From: an uncultured Bdellovibrio sp.
GTDB taxonomy: Bacteria; Bdellovibrionota; Bdellovibrionia; Bdellovibrionales; Bdellovibrionaceae
Assembly: GCA_946480995.1 (NCBI GenBank)
Contig: CAMLMF010000010.1
Coordinates: 1-17,479 of the forward strand
DNA: 17,479 nucleotides
Direction: 5' to 3'
In this document: piece after piece, positions 7,800-15,760 of the stretch
How positions within the stretch are numbered: position 1 is the stretch's first letter
How the letters are laid out: each line of letters starts with the position of its first letter
Translations under genes and position numbers: made by a program
The notes under the pieces: generated by a model
Databases searched by the model: none
Told to the model about the DNA's origin: nothing
Seen by the model: the letters and a program-made list of their open reading frames with translations, nothing else

Positions 7800-7803
7800 C
7801 GGG

Positions 7804-8754
7804 CTATTTCACTTTTTTCAGGATGAAATCACCTTGAAAGCCGCGGGTGCTGCTTCTCCATGAGCCGAGATAGTGACCATCGATAAAGACCCCTTGGAAG
7901 TTCGCTTCGTAAGGGACATTTGTAATTCGGCCAAGCTTGCCGGTCATAATAAGTTTTGGTGGTGCAGCCTCAGGTTGGTAAGAGGTAGCTAAGATCAAAG
8001 CTAAATCGTTGCTGGGATCATCACTACGTTGAAACTCTCCCACCAACTGGGGCTGAAGTTTTTTAACAGTGGAAGGCGCAACCGATGCTGAAGAGTTCTT
8101 CCCGCCGGCAGATGGATCCACTTCTTTTTCCATTACGTAAAGAATCAAAGTTCCTTTGAAGGTAACTTTTCCGTCCAGAATGTTTTCGCCAACATATGTT
8201 CCGGCAATGCTTTCGTATTGACGGCGCAGTCTTTCGTTAAATTCTGTTTCAGAGTTGCCTGGCTTGTTAGAGGCACTAGAGATCAAAGTAAGCTCAAGCT
8301 TGCCGATATCCCCAGAAACGGTGATCGCATCGCCATTGATCTTTTGGCCAGAGACATTTGCATTGATTGTATGAACGTCATCGGCTTCCAAATTTTCTTT
8401 GGAATTCGTCAAAATTAATTCGCCAGTTTCTGGCACGAAGCGCGCTTTGAAGCTGGTGTTAGGATCCACAGAGTTCATCTTTTTAAAGTTTCCGCGCATG
8501 ACTTTTAAATAACGTTCTTCGCCATTCGCGTTTTTTCCAGCTTCGACTTCTAAGGTAAACATGCGCAGTTCAACGGGCTGTGTGAACGTGTCCGTGGTCA
8601 TAGTGCCACGGTACAGTCCTTCAACGGGCTTATATGTCTGAATCAGTTTTTCTCTTTCAGCGGCCTCTTTGGCATTGACCCTAGAGCTGTCTTTATCAAA
8701 CGCACAGGCACTGAGACTTAAAATAGCGGCAAATAGAATTAATTTTTTCAACAT
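7804..8754 (-). CDS. lipoprotein of unknown function with two homologous halves
   Basis: I do not recognise a named family. The 316-residue product begins with a lipoprotein signal peptide (lipobox LSAC, Cys17). The rest reads as two related units. Unit 1 (about 32-158) opens EREKLIQTYKPVEGLYRGTM. Unit 2 (about 171-316) opens FNERLRRQYESIAGTYVGEN. Each has a short helix followed by a beta-rich domain that begins G-x-Y-x-G. A low-complexity Ser/Ala/Gly stretch (216-228) lies within unit 2. The ATG has AAGGA 8 bases upstream and lies 11 bp after the TolC-family stop. It is probably a periplasm-facing outer-membrane lipoprotein acting with the upstream envelope proteins. No enzyme motif is visible. 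Confidence 0.8.
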   Translation of the reverse strand: MLKKLILFAAILSLSACAFDKDSSRVNAKEAAEREKLIQTYKPVEGLYRGTMTTDTFTQPVELRMFTLEVEAGKNANGEERYLKVMRGNFKKMNSVDPNTSFKARFVPETGELILTNSKENLEADDVHTINANVSGQKINGDAITVSGDIGKLELTLISSASNKPGNSETEFNERLRRQYESIAGTYVGENILDGKVTFKGTLILYVMEKEVDPSAGGKNSSASVAPSTVKKLQPQLVGEFQRSDDPSNDLALILATSYQPEAAPPKLIMTGKLGRITNVPYEANFQGVFIDGHYLGSWRSSTRGFQGDFILKKVK

Positions 8755-8765
8755 TTCTTAGGTCC

Positions 8766-10250
8766 TTATTTCTTATATTCGTTCATGCCTGAATCGTCAG
8801 GGATCAATTCGTCACGCACAGCCGCCCATTCGTTCAGGGCTACTGCATAATTACCCACGGCTTGGCTGTATTGCACTTCGGAATCGAAGAAGTTGTTCAT
8901 TGCAGTGATCAAAACTGAAATGTCTGTACGACCTTGGGTGTAAGAGCGATTCAGTTCTTGCGAAGCCTTTTCACGGAAGCCTTTTTGCTTTTCAGCGCTT
9001 TGGACGATTGCATAAGTGGCTTCCACTTGGCGTTGCGCTTGCGCTTCAGAATCTGTTGATTCAGAAAGTTGGCGGCTGAGGCGTGTGTCTTCTAAATCCT
9101 TGGTCAATTTTCTATTGATGATGGTTTCGTTTTGCACGTCCGAGCCAAAGTTATATTGAAACTTTAAACCCGCATAGTATTTCGGACGCGTCCCGCCCGT
9201 CAGTTGTGAATAAGAACCACTGGCTGTTTCATCGACACCAGAGGAATACATTTTTCCGACAAAGTTCAAAGTCGGATAGCTGAGTGACTCTGCCGCTGTT
9301 AAAGACTCTTTCGCAGCATCGACGCGTAATTTTTGCGAACGGATAGAGCGCAAGTCTTCGACTTTTTTAGCTGGCAACTTAGGGACTGGAGGGATTTCCT
9401 TCGGCACTTCGAACTTGATTTCTGTGCCAGGCTCTAAAGCCAACATGGTAGCTAACTTTTCCATACTTTGAATGTAGGTTACTGACGCTGTTTTTACTTT
9501 TTGTACGCGGGTTTCGAACTCCGCTTGAATTTGTGGAAGGTCCCCGGGATTGGAATAGCCTAAAGAAGTTTTACGTTTTACCGCATCGACCAATTTTTGA
9601 TAACGTTCTCGTGAATTCACGGACTCTTTAAAGTTTTCTTGTGCGACATAGGCTGTCCAGAATTGGCGAATCGCACTTAAGACGACTTCTTCAAGTTCAT
9701 TAGCTCGAGCCACAGAGTTGGCTTGAAAAGTGAGCTCTGCCGCATTGACCACGCCACGATCCGCAACTCCAAAAAAGTTACCCAGCAAAGACTGCTCTAA
9801 AGTTACGCCTGCACTGTCTAAAGTTTGCTCGCCCGGTGGCGGTGTGGTGGTGACTCCGTCAATTTCTGTTTTTTGTGAAAGACGACTGAGTTCTAAGCCC
9901 AGTATGGTGCCCGTGGTGAATGGCTTTAGTAAGCTCGCTGTGGTTCTGTAGCGTTCATACTTTGCTGTGTTTTGTGTGGTACTAGTCAGGATCGAAGCGG
10001 ACTTGTCGTATTCAAATCCTGATTCGACCAAAAGCTTCCAATCATAGGCAGACAATGCCTTTACGGGATCAAGGCGGTACTGTTGGTATTTCAAATTTAC
10101 TTCAGCCGTTAAGGGGCTTTGTTTTAAAACCAGCTCTGCCACAGTTTTTTGATTTAGTGTGATTGTCTTGCCAGAGCTAGGTGCTGTTTGCGCCCACGCC
10201 GTATTTACCAGGGCTGCAGATGTTGCCAGAGTCAAAAATATTTTTACCAT
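8766..10250 (-). CDS. TolC-family outer-membrane efflux protein
   Basis: A 494-residue protein with signal peptide (1-20, ending TAWA). It has the OEP architecture of outer-membrane channels of tripartite exporters: long amphipathic helices with repeated Ala/Gln/Glu (for example AELTFQANSVARANELEEVV and SRQLSESTDSEAQAQRQVEA) alternating with beta-strand segments, repeated once in the second half. The C-terminal part contains ELNRSYTQGRTDISVLITAM and SQAVGNYAVALNEW, typical of the last helices of the family. The first ATG overlaps the end of the preceding gene by 7 bp, with AGGA about 11 bases upstream. Context suggests it serves the divergent RND pump, although TolC proteins can partner with distant pumps. 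It is identified at family level only. Confidence 0.9.
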   Translation of the reverse strand: MVKIFLTLATSAALVNTAWAQTAPSSGKTITLNQKTVAELVLKQSPLTAEVNLKYQQYRLDPVKALSAYDWKLLVESGFEYDKSASILTSTTQNTAKYERYRTTASLLKPFTTGTILGLELSRLSQKTEIDGVTTTPPPGEQTLDSAGVTLEQSLLGNFFGVADRGVVNAAELTFQANSVARANELEEVVLSAIRQFWTAYVAQENFKESVNSRERYQKLVDAVKRKTSLGYSNPGDLPQIQAEFETRVQKVKTASVTYIQSMEKLATMLALEPGTEIKFEVPKEIPPVPKLPAKKVEDLRSIRSQKLRVDAAKESLTAAESLSYPTLNFVGKMYSSGVDETASGSYSQLTGGTRPKYYAGLKFQYNFGSDVQNETIINRKLTKDLEDTRLSRQLSESTDSEAQAQRQVEATYAIVQSAEKQKGFREKASQELNRSYTQGRTDISVLITAMNNFFDSEVQYSQAVGNYAVALNEWAAVRDELIPDDSGMNEYKK

Positions 10251-11005
10251 ACGATTTTTGTTCCTATCTCAAAGTTGTCTTTTTGCAGGGCAATTTCATT
10301 TTCGTTTTTTAAGTTGCGTTGAGTCCACTCTGTGAACACCGACCATTGCGGGTTTAAGGCGACATCAAGACCTAGCCCGAGGGCTTCAAAGGTTGCTGAC
10401 TTGGAAAAAGTCGCAAACTCATTGGCGCTGTTTTGCGTGTAATTTAAAGTTCCAAATTGCGGTGATAAAGTCGCAGACAACCAAGGCAGGCGATGCCATT
10501 GCGCCATGAACAGTGGTCCTGCTGCAAAAAGAGTGGTGTTTAAGCGCGCGTCATCGATGGTATAGCCAGAGTTTAATTTGATGTCGGTGGCTTGCGACGC
10601 GAAGTGCGCTTTACCACGCACGCCAAAGCGCCAGGTGAAATCTTGCAGTTCAAAATGGCGCGACAAAACACCCAGTTCAAGTCCTGGCATCACCGTGCCA
10701 GAGTTCTTGTCCAAATCGAAAGTATTCACGCCGTCTTTTTTTGCTTGTCCCGCACTTTGAAAAGTTTGCGCCGAAAAGCCTGCGAAATAACTCCAAGAGC
10801 GGGTGATGATTTGCGGGCGAGGGTCTTGCAACTTGAGCATACCTGGGACTTGCGCGTCGGTGGCGCTAGCGCGTTCAATGCCAGTGCTTTTGGTTTCTGC
10901 CAAAGCTTGATCTCGAAGGGAGATTTCTGGAGTTTCTGCTGCGGTACAAACGGTCGCGAAAAACGCAGAAAAAAGAAGGACTGAAATGCGTGCGGAAACT
11001 TTCAT
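10244..11005 (-). CDS. predicted outer-membrane beta-barrel protein, function unknown
   Basis: A 253-residue exported protein with signal peptide (about 1-22, cleavage near CTAA). After a polar segment, the region from about residue 68 to the end alternates polar and aromatic/hydrophobic residues: SWSYFAGFSAQTF, LGVLSRHFELQDFTWRFGVRG, LSATLSPQFGTLNYTQN, WSVFTEWTQRNL and a final FEIGTKIVW. Such strands and a terminal aromatic are typical of small outer-membrane barrels. The start has GAGGT 5 bases upstream. It is the first gene of the four-gene minus operon and overlaps the TolC-family gene by 7 bp, so the two are probably made together. No named family was recognised. Confidence 0.75.
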   Translation of the reverse strand: MKVSARISVLLFSAFFATVCTAAETPEISLRDQALAETKSTGIERASATDAQVPGMLKLQDPRPQIITRSWSYFAGFSAQTFQSAGQAKKDGVNTFDLDKNSGTVMPGLELGVLSRHFELQDFTWRFGVRGKAHFASQATDIKLNSGYTIDDARLNTTLFAAGPLFMAQWHRLPWLSATLSPQFGTLNYTQNSANEFATFSKSATFEALGLGLDVALNPQWSVFTEWTQRNLKNENEIALQKDNFEIGTKIVW

Positions 11006-11043
11006 TTTTACCTCGAGAACGGCCTAAATTCTATGCGGCGTCA

Positions 11044-11072
11044 GGAATAGTCTGCCGGCAGGAGGGTGTCAA
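11044..11072 (-). promoter_or_regulatory. sigma-70-type promoter for outer-membrane/TolC operon with palindromic operator
   Basis: On the minus strand a perfect -35 TTGACA (11067-11072) is separated by 17 bp from a weak -10 TATTCC (11044-11049), giving a leader of roughly 30 bases. The spacer contains the 10-bp palindrome CTGCCGGCAG (11052-11061), a possible repressor site. A TAGAAT hexamer slightly downstream is an alternative -10 without a good -35. Confidence 0.5.
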
Positions 11073-11193
11073 CCAAGTTTGCCCTGATTTGGCCCCCGAA
11101 TAACGCAGCATTTTCGCAGGCCTTCTGGGCGATGTGTTGAAGCAAAATCGTAATGACTAATTTGCGCCAATTGCCTAGAGTGTCGAGATCTGT

Positions 11194-11199
11194 GAGGGG
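11194..11199 (+). promoter_or_regulatory. ribosome binding site deciding the RND permease start
   Basis: GAGGGG lies 7 bases before the ATG at 11207, which begins the family-typical MKISDISIKNPVFAWML. The in-frame ATG at 11153 has no comparable site and would add 18 residues not found at the start of this family. Confidence 0.75.
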
Positions 11200-11206
11200 T
11201 GCCCAA

Positions 11207-14200
11207 ATGAAGATTTCGGATATTTCGATTAAGAATCCGGTATTTGCGTGGATGTTAATGTTTGGACTGATGATTTTCGGTCTGATTTCCTTTTCGCGAA
11301 TGGGCGTCAGTCAAATGCCTGACGTCGACTTCCCGACGGTCAATGTCAGTGTCACGCTTGCCGGCGCAGCCCCCGAGGTCATGGAAACTCAAGTCGTCGA
11401 TCCGATTGAAAGCTCGTTGATGACGGTCGAAGGCATCCAATCGATCAAGTCGTCCAGTAAAACAGGTTCTGCCTCGATCACTGTTGAGTTCGATCTCGAT
11501 CGCAATATCGACGTCGCTTTACAAGACGTACAAGCCAAGGTCGCGGCTGTACAACGTTTGTTACCTGATGACGTGGACGCTCCGACCTTGTCAAAAACAA
11601 ATCCCGACGATCAGCCGATCATTTGGTTGGCATTAACTTACGAAAAAGAAGATCCTGAATTTTTAATGCAATACGCGCGTGATTATCTGAAAGATCGTTT
11701 CACGACAGTCGAAGGGGTCGGCGATATTTTCTTGGGTGGTTACACGGATCCGGTTATGCGTGTGCGTGTTCGTCCTAAGGATTTAATGCGTTATAATATT
11801 TCTGTGAATGACGTCATGGATGCTATTCGCACAGAGCATTCAGAACTTCCCGGTGGTTACATTGAAACCGACAAAAAAACTTTCAACGTGCGCACTATGG
11901 GTGAAGCAAAAACGGTGGAAGAGTTCCGCTCTATCGTGATCAGCCGCCGTGCCGGTGCTATCGTCGCAGATCCCACGAACATGGTAAAATTATATCAAGT
12001 CGCAGATGTCAGCATGGGCTTAGATAAAATCACGCGCCTGTCACGCTTTAACGGCAAGACCGCGTTGGGTTTAGGTATTCGTAAGCAACGTGGGACGAAT
12101 GCTGTGGCGGTGGCGACGGCGATCAAAGAAAAAATCAAAGAAGTTCAGCCGCAATTGCCTGAAGGTATGAAAGTTCAAGTCAACTTTGACAGTACAAAGT
12201 TTATCGAACAATCGGTCGGTGAGTTGAACAAGCATTTGATCTTGGCGGTGATCTTGACATCCTTGGTGTGCTGGTTGTTCTTGGGCAGTTGGTCAGCGAC
12301 CTTTAACGTCTTGTTGTCTATTCCCACATCTTTGTTGGGGGCCTTTATCGGGCTTTACTTCTTGGGCTATACGCTCAATATGTTTACGCTGTTAGGCTTA
12401 ACATTGGCGATCGGTATCGTGGTCGACGACGCCATCATGGTTCTGGAAAATATCTTTAGGTATAACGAAAAAGGTCGTGGTCGCATTGAATCGGCGATCC
12501 TTGGCGCCCGCGAGATTTCCTTCGCTGCTATGGCTGCAACCGCGGCCGTTATTGCGATCTTCTTACCGGTGGCTTTCATGAAGGGCATCATCGGGAAGTT
12601 CTTTATGCAGTTCGGGGTGACGATTTCAATCGCCGTATTCTTGTCGTTGGTTGAATCTTTAACGATCACGCCCATGCGCTGTGCGGGGTTCGTGCATCAC
12701 GGCGAGCGCACGACGAAAATCGGTCGTGGCTTTGAAGCCTTCATGGAGTCTTTAAAAGTTTCCTATGAAAAATGGTTGAAGATCAGCTTAAATCATCCGT
12801 GGAAAGTTTTAGTCGGTTCGATGATCTTTGTGGCTGTTTCGTTCGTATCGATTCGTTTTATGAACAAGGAAATGAGTCCTGCTGCCGATCAAAGTATTTT
12901 CATCGCGAAGTTGATGTTGCCGGTGGGAACTTCTTTGCCTTACACAGACATGCAGACGAAGAAAGCCGAAGAGTGGTTGCTGTCTCGCCCAGAAGTGCAA
13001 CAAGTTTATGCTGCCATCGGTGGTTTCGGCGGGGGCGTTTCGGATGCGAACTCGACGATGATGTTCGTGACTTTAAAAGATCGCAAAGACCGGGGCAAAG
13101 ATCCGGAAACAGGCAAAACATTGTCGCAACAAGAGTTCATGCAAGTGGCTCGTAAAGGTTTAAGCGCGATTCAAGATGTGCGTCCGGTCTTGATGGACTT
13201 ATCACAACAGGGCTTTTCTGGTGGTCGCGGTTATCCGATTGAATTTACAATCTTGGGCTCTGACTGGGATAAACTTGCTAAGTACACGCAAGACATCATG
13301 AAAGAAATGGAAGCCAGCGGTCTGATGGTCGACGTGGATTCGAATTACTTGTTAGGTATGCCAGAGATTCAAATCCGTCCGGATCGAACTGCGGCAGCCC
13401 AACACGGTGTCAGCATCAACTCCATTGGTTCGTCGGTGAATGCTTTGATCGGTGGTGTAAAGGTCGGTGAATACCCACAAGGCGGGCACCGTTACGACAT
13501 CAAAGTTAAATTAGTGGATCAGGGTGATCCGATGAACGAGATCAAGTCTTTGTTTGTCGGCAACAGTCGTGGAAACTTAATTCCTTTGCCGCGAGTGACG
13601 AAAGAAGAAGTGGGTTCAAGCTTACAGGCGATCTCTCGTTCCAATCGTCAGCGTGCGATCACGATCACGGCCAACTTAAAGCCGGGGGCTTCTCAGCAAG
13701 CAGCGATGACTTACATTGAAGCTGCTGGCAAAAAAATGTTTGAGCCAGGTTACATGATCGATCAAGCGGGTAGCTCGAAAACATTTAAAGAGTCTTTTCA
13801 AAGTTTGATCTTTGCCTTGGTGTTAGGCCTTGTGATTGCCTACATGGTTTTAGCAAGTCAGTTCAATTCGTTTATTGATCCGATCACAATCTTAGTGGCG
13901 TTGCCATTCAGCTTTAGTGGGGCCTTCTTTGCCTTGTTGATGACCGGGCAATCTTTAAATATTTACTCGATGATTGGTTTGTTGTTGTTGATGGGGATCG
14001 TGAAAAAGAATTCGATCTTATTGATTGAGTTCACCAATACGGTCCGAGATCGCGGCACCTTGGGTGCGAAAAACGCGTTGATCGAAGCATGTCCTGTGCG
14101 TCTTCGTCCGATCCTGATGACGTCAATTGCGACGATTGCCGCCGCGATTCCTTCAGCGACAGCGACCGGGGCGGGTTCCGAAACTATGCGTCCGATGGCG

Positions 14201-14356
14201 ATTTGTTTAATTGGTGGCGTGTTTGTGTCGACCGCTTTAACTTTGTTCGTGGTTCCTGTTGTTTATGAATTAATGGACAAGCTTAAAACCCGTGACGAAG
14301 TTCGCGCGAAAACCAAAGAGGCCTTTGCCGCTGTTGGTGCCGAGGCTTTGGAGTAG
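11207..14356 (+). CDS. RND-family efflux permease (HAE1/AcrB-like inner-membrane pump)
   Basis: A 1049-residue, 12-helix proton-driven exporter with the two-fold repeat of AcrB-type pumps: TM1 near residue 15, a large periplasmic loop, TM2-6 (about 330-490), TM7 near 540, a second periplasmic loop, and TM8-12 (about 860-1020). The proton relay is intact: Asp407-Asp408 in GIVVDDAIMVLENI in TM4 and Lys934 in VKKNSILLIEF in TM10, matching AcrB Asp407/Asp408/Lys940. Porter-domain blocks include VDPIESSLMTVEGIQSI. HAE1 pumps export drugs, detergents or other amphiphiles through a periplasmic adaptor and a TolC channel. The TolC-family gene is on the divergent strand, but no adaptor gene is present here. 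rsmG follows after 3 bp. Substrate cannot be predicted. Confidence 0.93.
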   Translation: MKISDISIKNPVFAWMLMFGLMIFGLISFSRMGVSQMPDVDFPTVNVSVTLAGAAPEVMETQVVDPIESSLMTVEGIQSIKSSSKTGSASITVEFDLDRNIDVALQDVQAKVAAVQRLLPDDVDAPTLSKTNPDDQPIIWLALTYEKEDPEFLMQYARDYLKDRFTTVEGVGDIFLGGYTDPVMRVRVRPKDLMRYNISVNDVMDAIRTEHSELPGGYIETDKKTFNVRTMGEAKTVEEFRSIVISRRAGAIVADPTNMVKLYQVADVSMGLDKITRLSRFNGKTALGLGIRKQRGTNAVAVATAIKEKIKEVQPQLPEGMKVQVNFDSTKFIEQSVGELNKHLILAVILTSLVCWLFLGSWSATFNVLLSIPTSLLGAFIGLYFLGYTLNMFTLLGLTLAIGIVVDDAIMVLENIFRYNEKGRGRIESAILGAREISFAAMAATAAVIAIFLPVAFMKGIIGKFFMQFGVTISIAVFLSLVESLTITPMRCAGFVHHGERTTKIGRGFEAFMESLKVSYEKWLKISLNHPWKVLVGSMIFVAVSFVSIRFMNKEMSPAADQSIFIAKLMLPVGTSLPYTDMQTKKAEEWLLSRPEVQQVYAAIGGFGGGVSDANSTMMFVTLKDRKDRGKDPETGKTLSQQEFMQVARKGLSAIQDVRPVLMDLSQQGFSGGRGYPIEFTILGSDWDKLAKYTQDIMKEMEASGLMVDVDSNYLLGMPEIQIRPDRTAAAQHGVSINSIGSSVNALIGGVKVGEYPQGGHRYDIKVKLVDQGDPMNEIKSLFVGNSRGNLIPLPRVTKEEVGSSLQAISRSNRQRAITITANLKPGASQQAAMTYIEAAGKKMFEPGYMIDQAGSSKTFKESFQSLIFALVLGLVIAYMVLASQFNSFIDPITILVALPFSFSGAFFALLMTGQSLNIYSMIGLLLLMGIVKKNSILLIEFTNTVRDRGTLGAKNALIEACPVRLRPILMTSIATIAAAIPSATATGAGSETMRPMAICLIGGVFVSTALTLFVVPVVYELMDKLKTRDEVRAKTKEAFAAVGAEALE

Positions 14357-14359
14357 GTT

Positions 14360-14983
14360 GTGAATTATTTCGAAAAGCAAACATCGTTGATTTTACAATT
14401 GGGCTTTCGCGAAGCGGCTTTGCCGAAGCTGAAGGCCTATGTTGATTTGTTGTGGGCCGCGAACGAAGAATTAAACTTGGTCAGTCGCAAAATGACTTTT
14501 GAGGAACTGATCGACAATCACGTGATCGATTGTTTGTTGCCATTAAAACAATTTCCCACGGGCATTAAGCAAGCCGCTGATTTCGGGGCGGGCGGTGGTC
14601 TGCCGGGGGTTATTTACGCGATTCAATTTCCTGATGTGACCTATCACCTCTATGAAAAAAGTCCGAAGAAGCAAGAGTTCCTTGAACGCTGCAAAGCGAT
14701 CGCGCCAAATTTAAAAATCCATGGTGAAATCCCGACAGACTTGCCCGGAGTCAACTTGGTTACGGCCCGCGGGTTTAAGCCTGTGGATGTGATCTTAGAT
14801 GTCAGCCGTGGATATTACATGAAAAAGGGTCAGTACTTCTTGCTGAAGGCGCGCTTAGAAAAAATTGAAGAAGAATTAGTCCTCGCTCGTAAGAAGTTTA
14901 AAGACGTGCAAGTTTCCGTGGTGCCGCTCAAGTCACCAGTGTTGGAAGTTGAACGGCATTTGGTTTTGGTGAACGGAAGATAG
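14360..14983 (+). CDS. rsmG: RsmG-like 16S rRNA (guanine-N7) methyltransferase
   Basis: A 207-residue class I SAM-dependent methyltransferase of the RsmG/GidB family, which methylates G527 of 16S rRNA. Visible motifs are EELNLVSRKMTFEELIDNHVIDCLLPL (residues 36-62; family NLT..rdp.e...rHilDSl), the SAM-binding DFGAGGGLPG (74-83), LYEKSPKKQEFLERC (97-111), TARGF (135-139; family sRAf) and the terminal VERHLVLV. The Arg-x-Glu element that usually follows the LKN segment is not evident. The start is GTG, with GGAG 6 bases upstream inside the end of the pump gene, so translation is probably coupled. rsmG often sits beside mnmG/parAB, so this location is unusual and a second family member elsewhere in the genome is possible. 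Confidence 0.85.
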   Translation: MNYFEKQTSLILQLGFREAALPKLKAYVDLLWAANEELNLVSRKMTFEELIDNHVIDCLLPLKQFPTGIKQAADFGAGGGLPGVIYAIQFPDVTYHLYEKSPKKQEFLERCKAIAPNLKIHGEIPTDLPGVNLVTARGFKPVDVILDVSRGYYMKKGQYFLLKARLEKIEEELVLARKKFKDVQVSVVPLKSPVLEVERHLVLVNGR

Positions 14984-14991
14984 TTTCTGAA

Positions 14992-15008
14992 GCCCCGTAA
15001 CAAGGGCT
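14992..15008. terminator. weak hairpin between convergent rsmG and exported-protein gene
   Basis: AGCCC / GGGCT stem of 5 bp with a loop of about 8 bases in the 23-bp gap between convergent stops. Neither strand has a good T run, so it may only weakly end transcription. Confidence 0.3.
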
Positions 15009-15618
15009 AGTATTTCGCTGTATATACCTCGCTGCCATTTTGATCTCGGGACACATTGATTGTGACTGTGAGGTTTGGATTCGTTGTAATAATCGGATCC
15101 AGTGTTACTCCGTTAGCCACAATCACAATTTTATATTTTCTTTCTAATGAAAGCTGTTTTTGCGAATAAGCGGGAATAACAATTTTTTGCAGATCTTCGT
15201 TGTTTGCGCGAACCGTGAACAGCACTTCTTGTGTTAAATTGTTGTTTAAACTTAAAGCTCCTAGGGCCGTCGCCTCATTTTGCTCTAAGCCGAATTCGCT
15301 TTTTCCTCCGACCACGTGAATGACAGCGTTATAGTCTGCGGATCTATTTAGATCGACGATGTAAGATCGCGATGTCGACATTTGATTATTTATTTTAATA
15401 GCCGCCGATAATTCCAAGCGTGGATTGACTTGAACGTCATAGTTCATGTGTCCTCCCATATAGTCACTGCGACCAATGATGACATCTCCTTGGTAAACTG
15501 CGAATTTCAAGGGTTGATCCAGGTTGTTGGTAATACGAATAGAGGCGTGGGCTAACATGGGTGTAGCTAATAATCCAAGCGCAAGGGTCAGGCTCATTTT
15601 TGTTAAAAGTGTTTTCAT
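15007..15618 (-). CDS. exported protein of unknown function with duplicated beta domain
   Basis: I do not recognise a family. The 203-residue product has a signal peptide (1-25, ending AHA) and is otherwise beta-rich, with no Cys in the mature part. Two halves look homologous. Residues 26-103 begin IRITNNLDQPLKFAVYQ, and residues 121-190 begin LSLNNNLTQEVLFTVRA. Each half ends in a similar strand pattern (YNAVIHV and LTVTINV). The pattern suggests two small beta-sandwich modules facing the periplasm or secreted. The ATG has AAGGA 8 bases upstream. The gene stands alone and converges on rsmG. It is preceded by a near-consensus sigma-54 promoter and paired palindromes, so its expression is probably switched on by a dedicated activator. 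Confidence 0.8.
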   Translation of the reverse strand: MKTLLTKMSLTLALGLLATPMLAHASIRITNNLDQPLKFAVYQGDVIIGRSDYMGGHMNYDVQVNPRLELSAAIKINNQMSTSRSYIVDLNRSADYNAVIHVVGGKSEFGLEQNEATALGALSLNNNLTQEVLFTVRANNEDLQKIVIPAYSQKQLSLERKYKIVIVANGVTLDPIITTNPNLTVTINVSRDQNGSEVYTAKY

Positions 15619-15656
15619 GTTCTAGTTCCTTTCAATAAGTTGATGCCTTGATGTAA

Positions 15657-15672
15657 AGCAACCGCAGTGCCA
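15657..15672 (-). promoter_or_regulatory. sigma-54 (-24/-12) promoter, near-perfect consensus
   Basis: On the minus strand the sequence TGGCAC-TGCGG-TTGCT matches the RpoN consensus TGGCAC-N5-TTGCW in every defined position, preceded by the favoured T. GG and GC are 12 bp apart. Predicted start is near 15646, giving a leader of about 28 bases that contains the Shine-Dalgarno sequence of the exported-protein gene. Confidence 0.8.
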
Positions 15673-15719
15673 AGTTTTTGGGGGTGTTAAAACGAATAAG
15701 TCGGTTTTGGGTGCATGCG

Positions 15720-15735
15720 TGCCGGGATCTCGGCA
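15720..15735. promoter_or_regulatory. palindrome 1, candidate enhancer-binding-protein site
   Basis: TGCCGGGATCTCGGCA has perfect 5-bp half-sites TGCCG/CGGCA around a 6-bp centre. Its centre is about 82 bp upstream of the predicted sigma-54 start, in the usual range for activator sites. It shares 14 of 16 bases with palindrome 2. Confidence 0.6.
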
Positions 15736-15760
15736 ATAGAATTGTCGTAGCTTCGGCGTC

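Noticed and set aside
11153..11206. 18-codon N-terminal extension of the RND permease
   Set aside because: There is no Shine-Dalgarno sequence before 11153. The ATG at 11207 has GAGGGG and gives the normal family N-terminus.
12772..13155. Long frames inside the RND permease gene on both strands
   Set aside because: They are shadows of a well-conserved permease frame, with no family resemblance and no ribosome sites.
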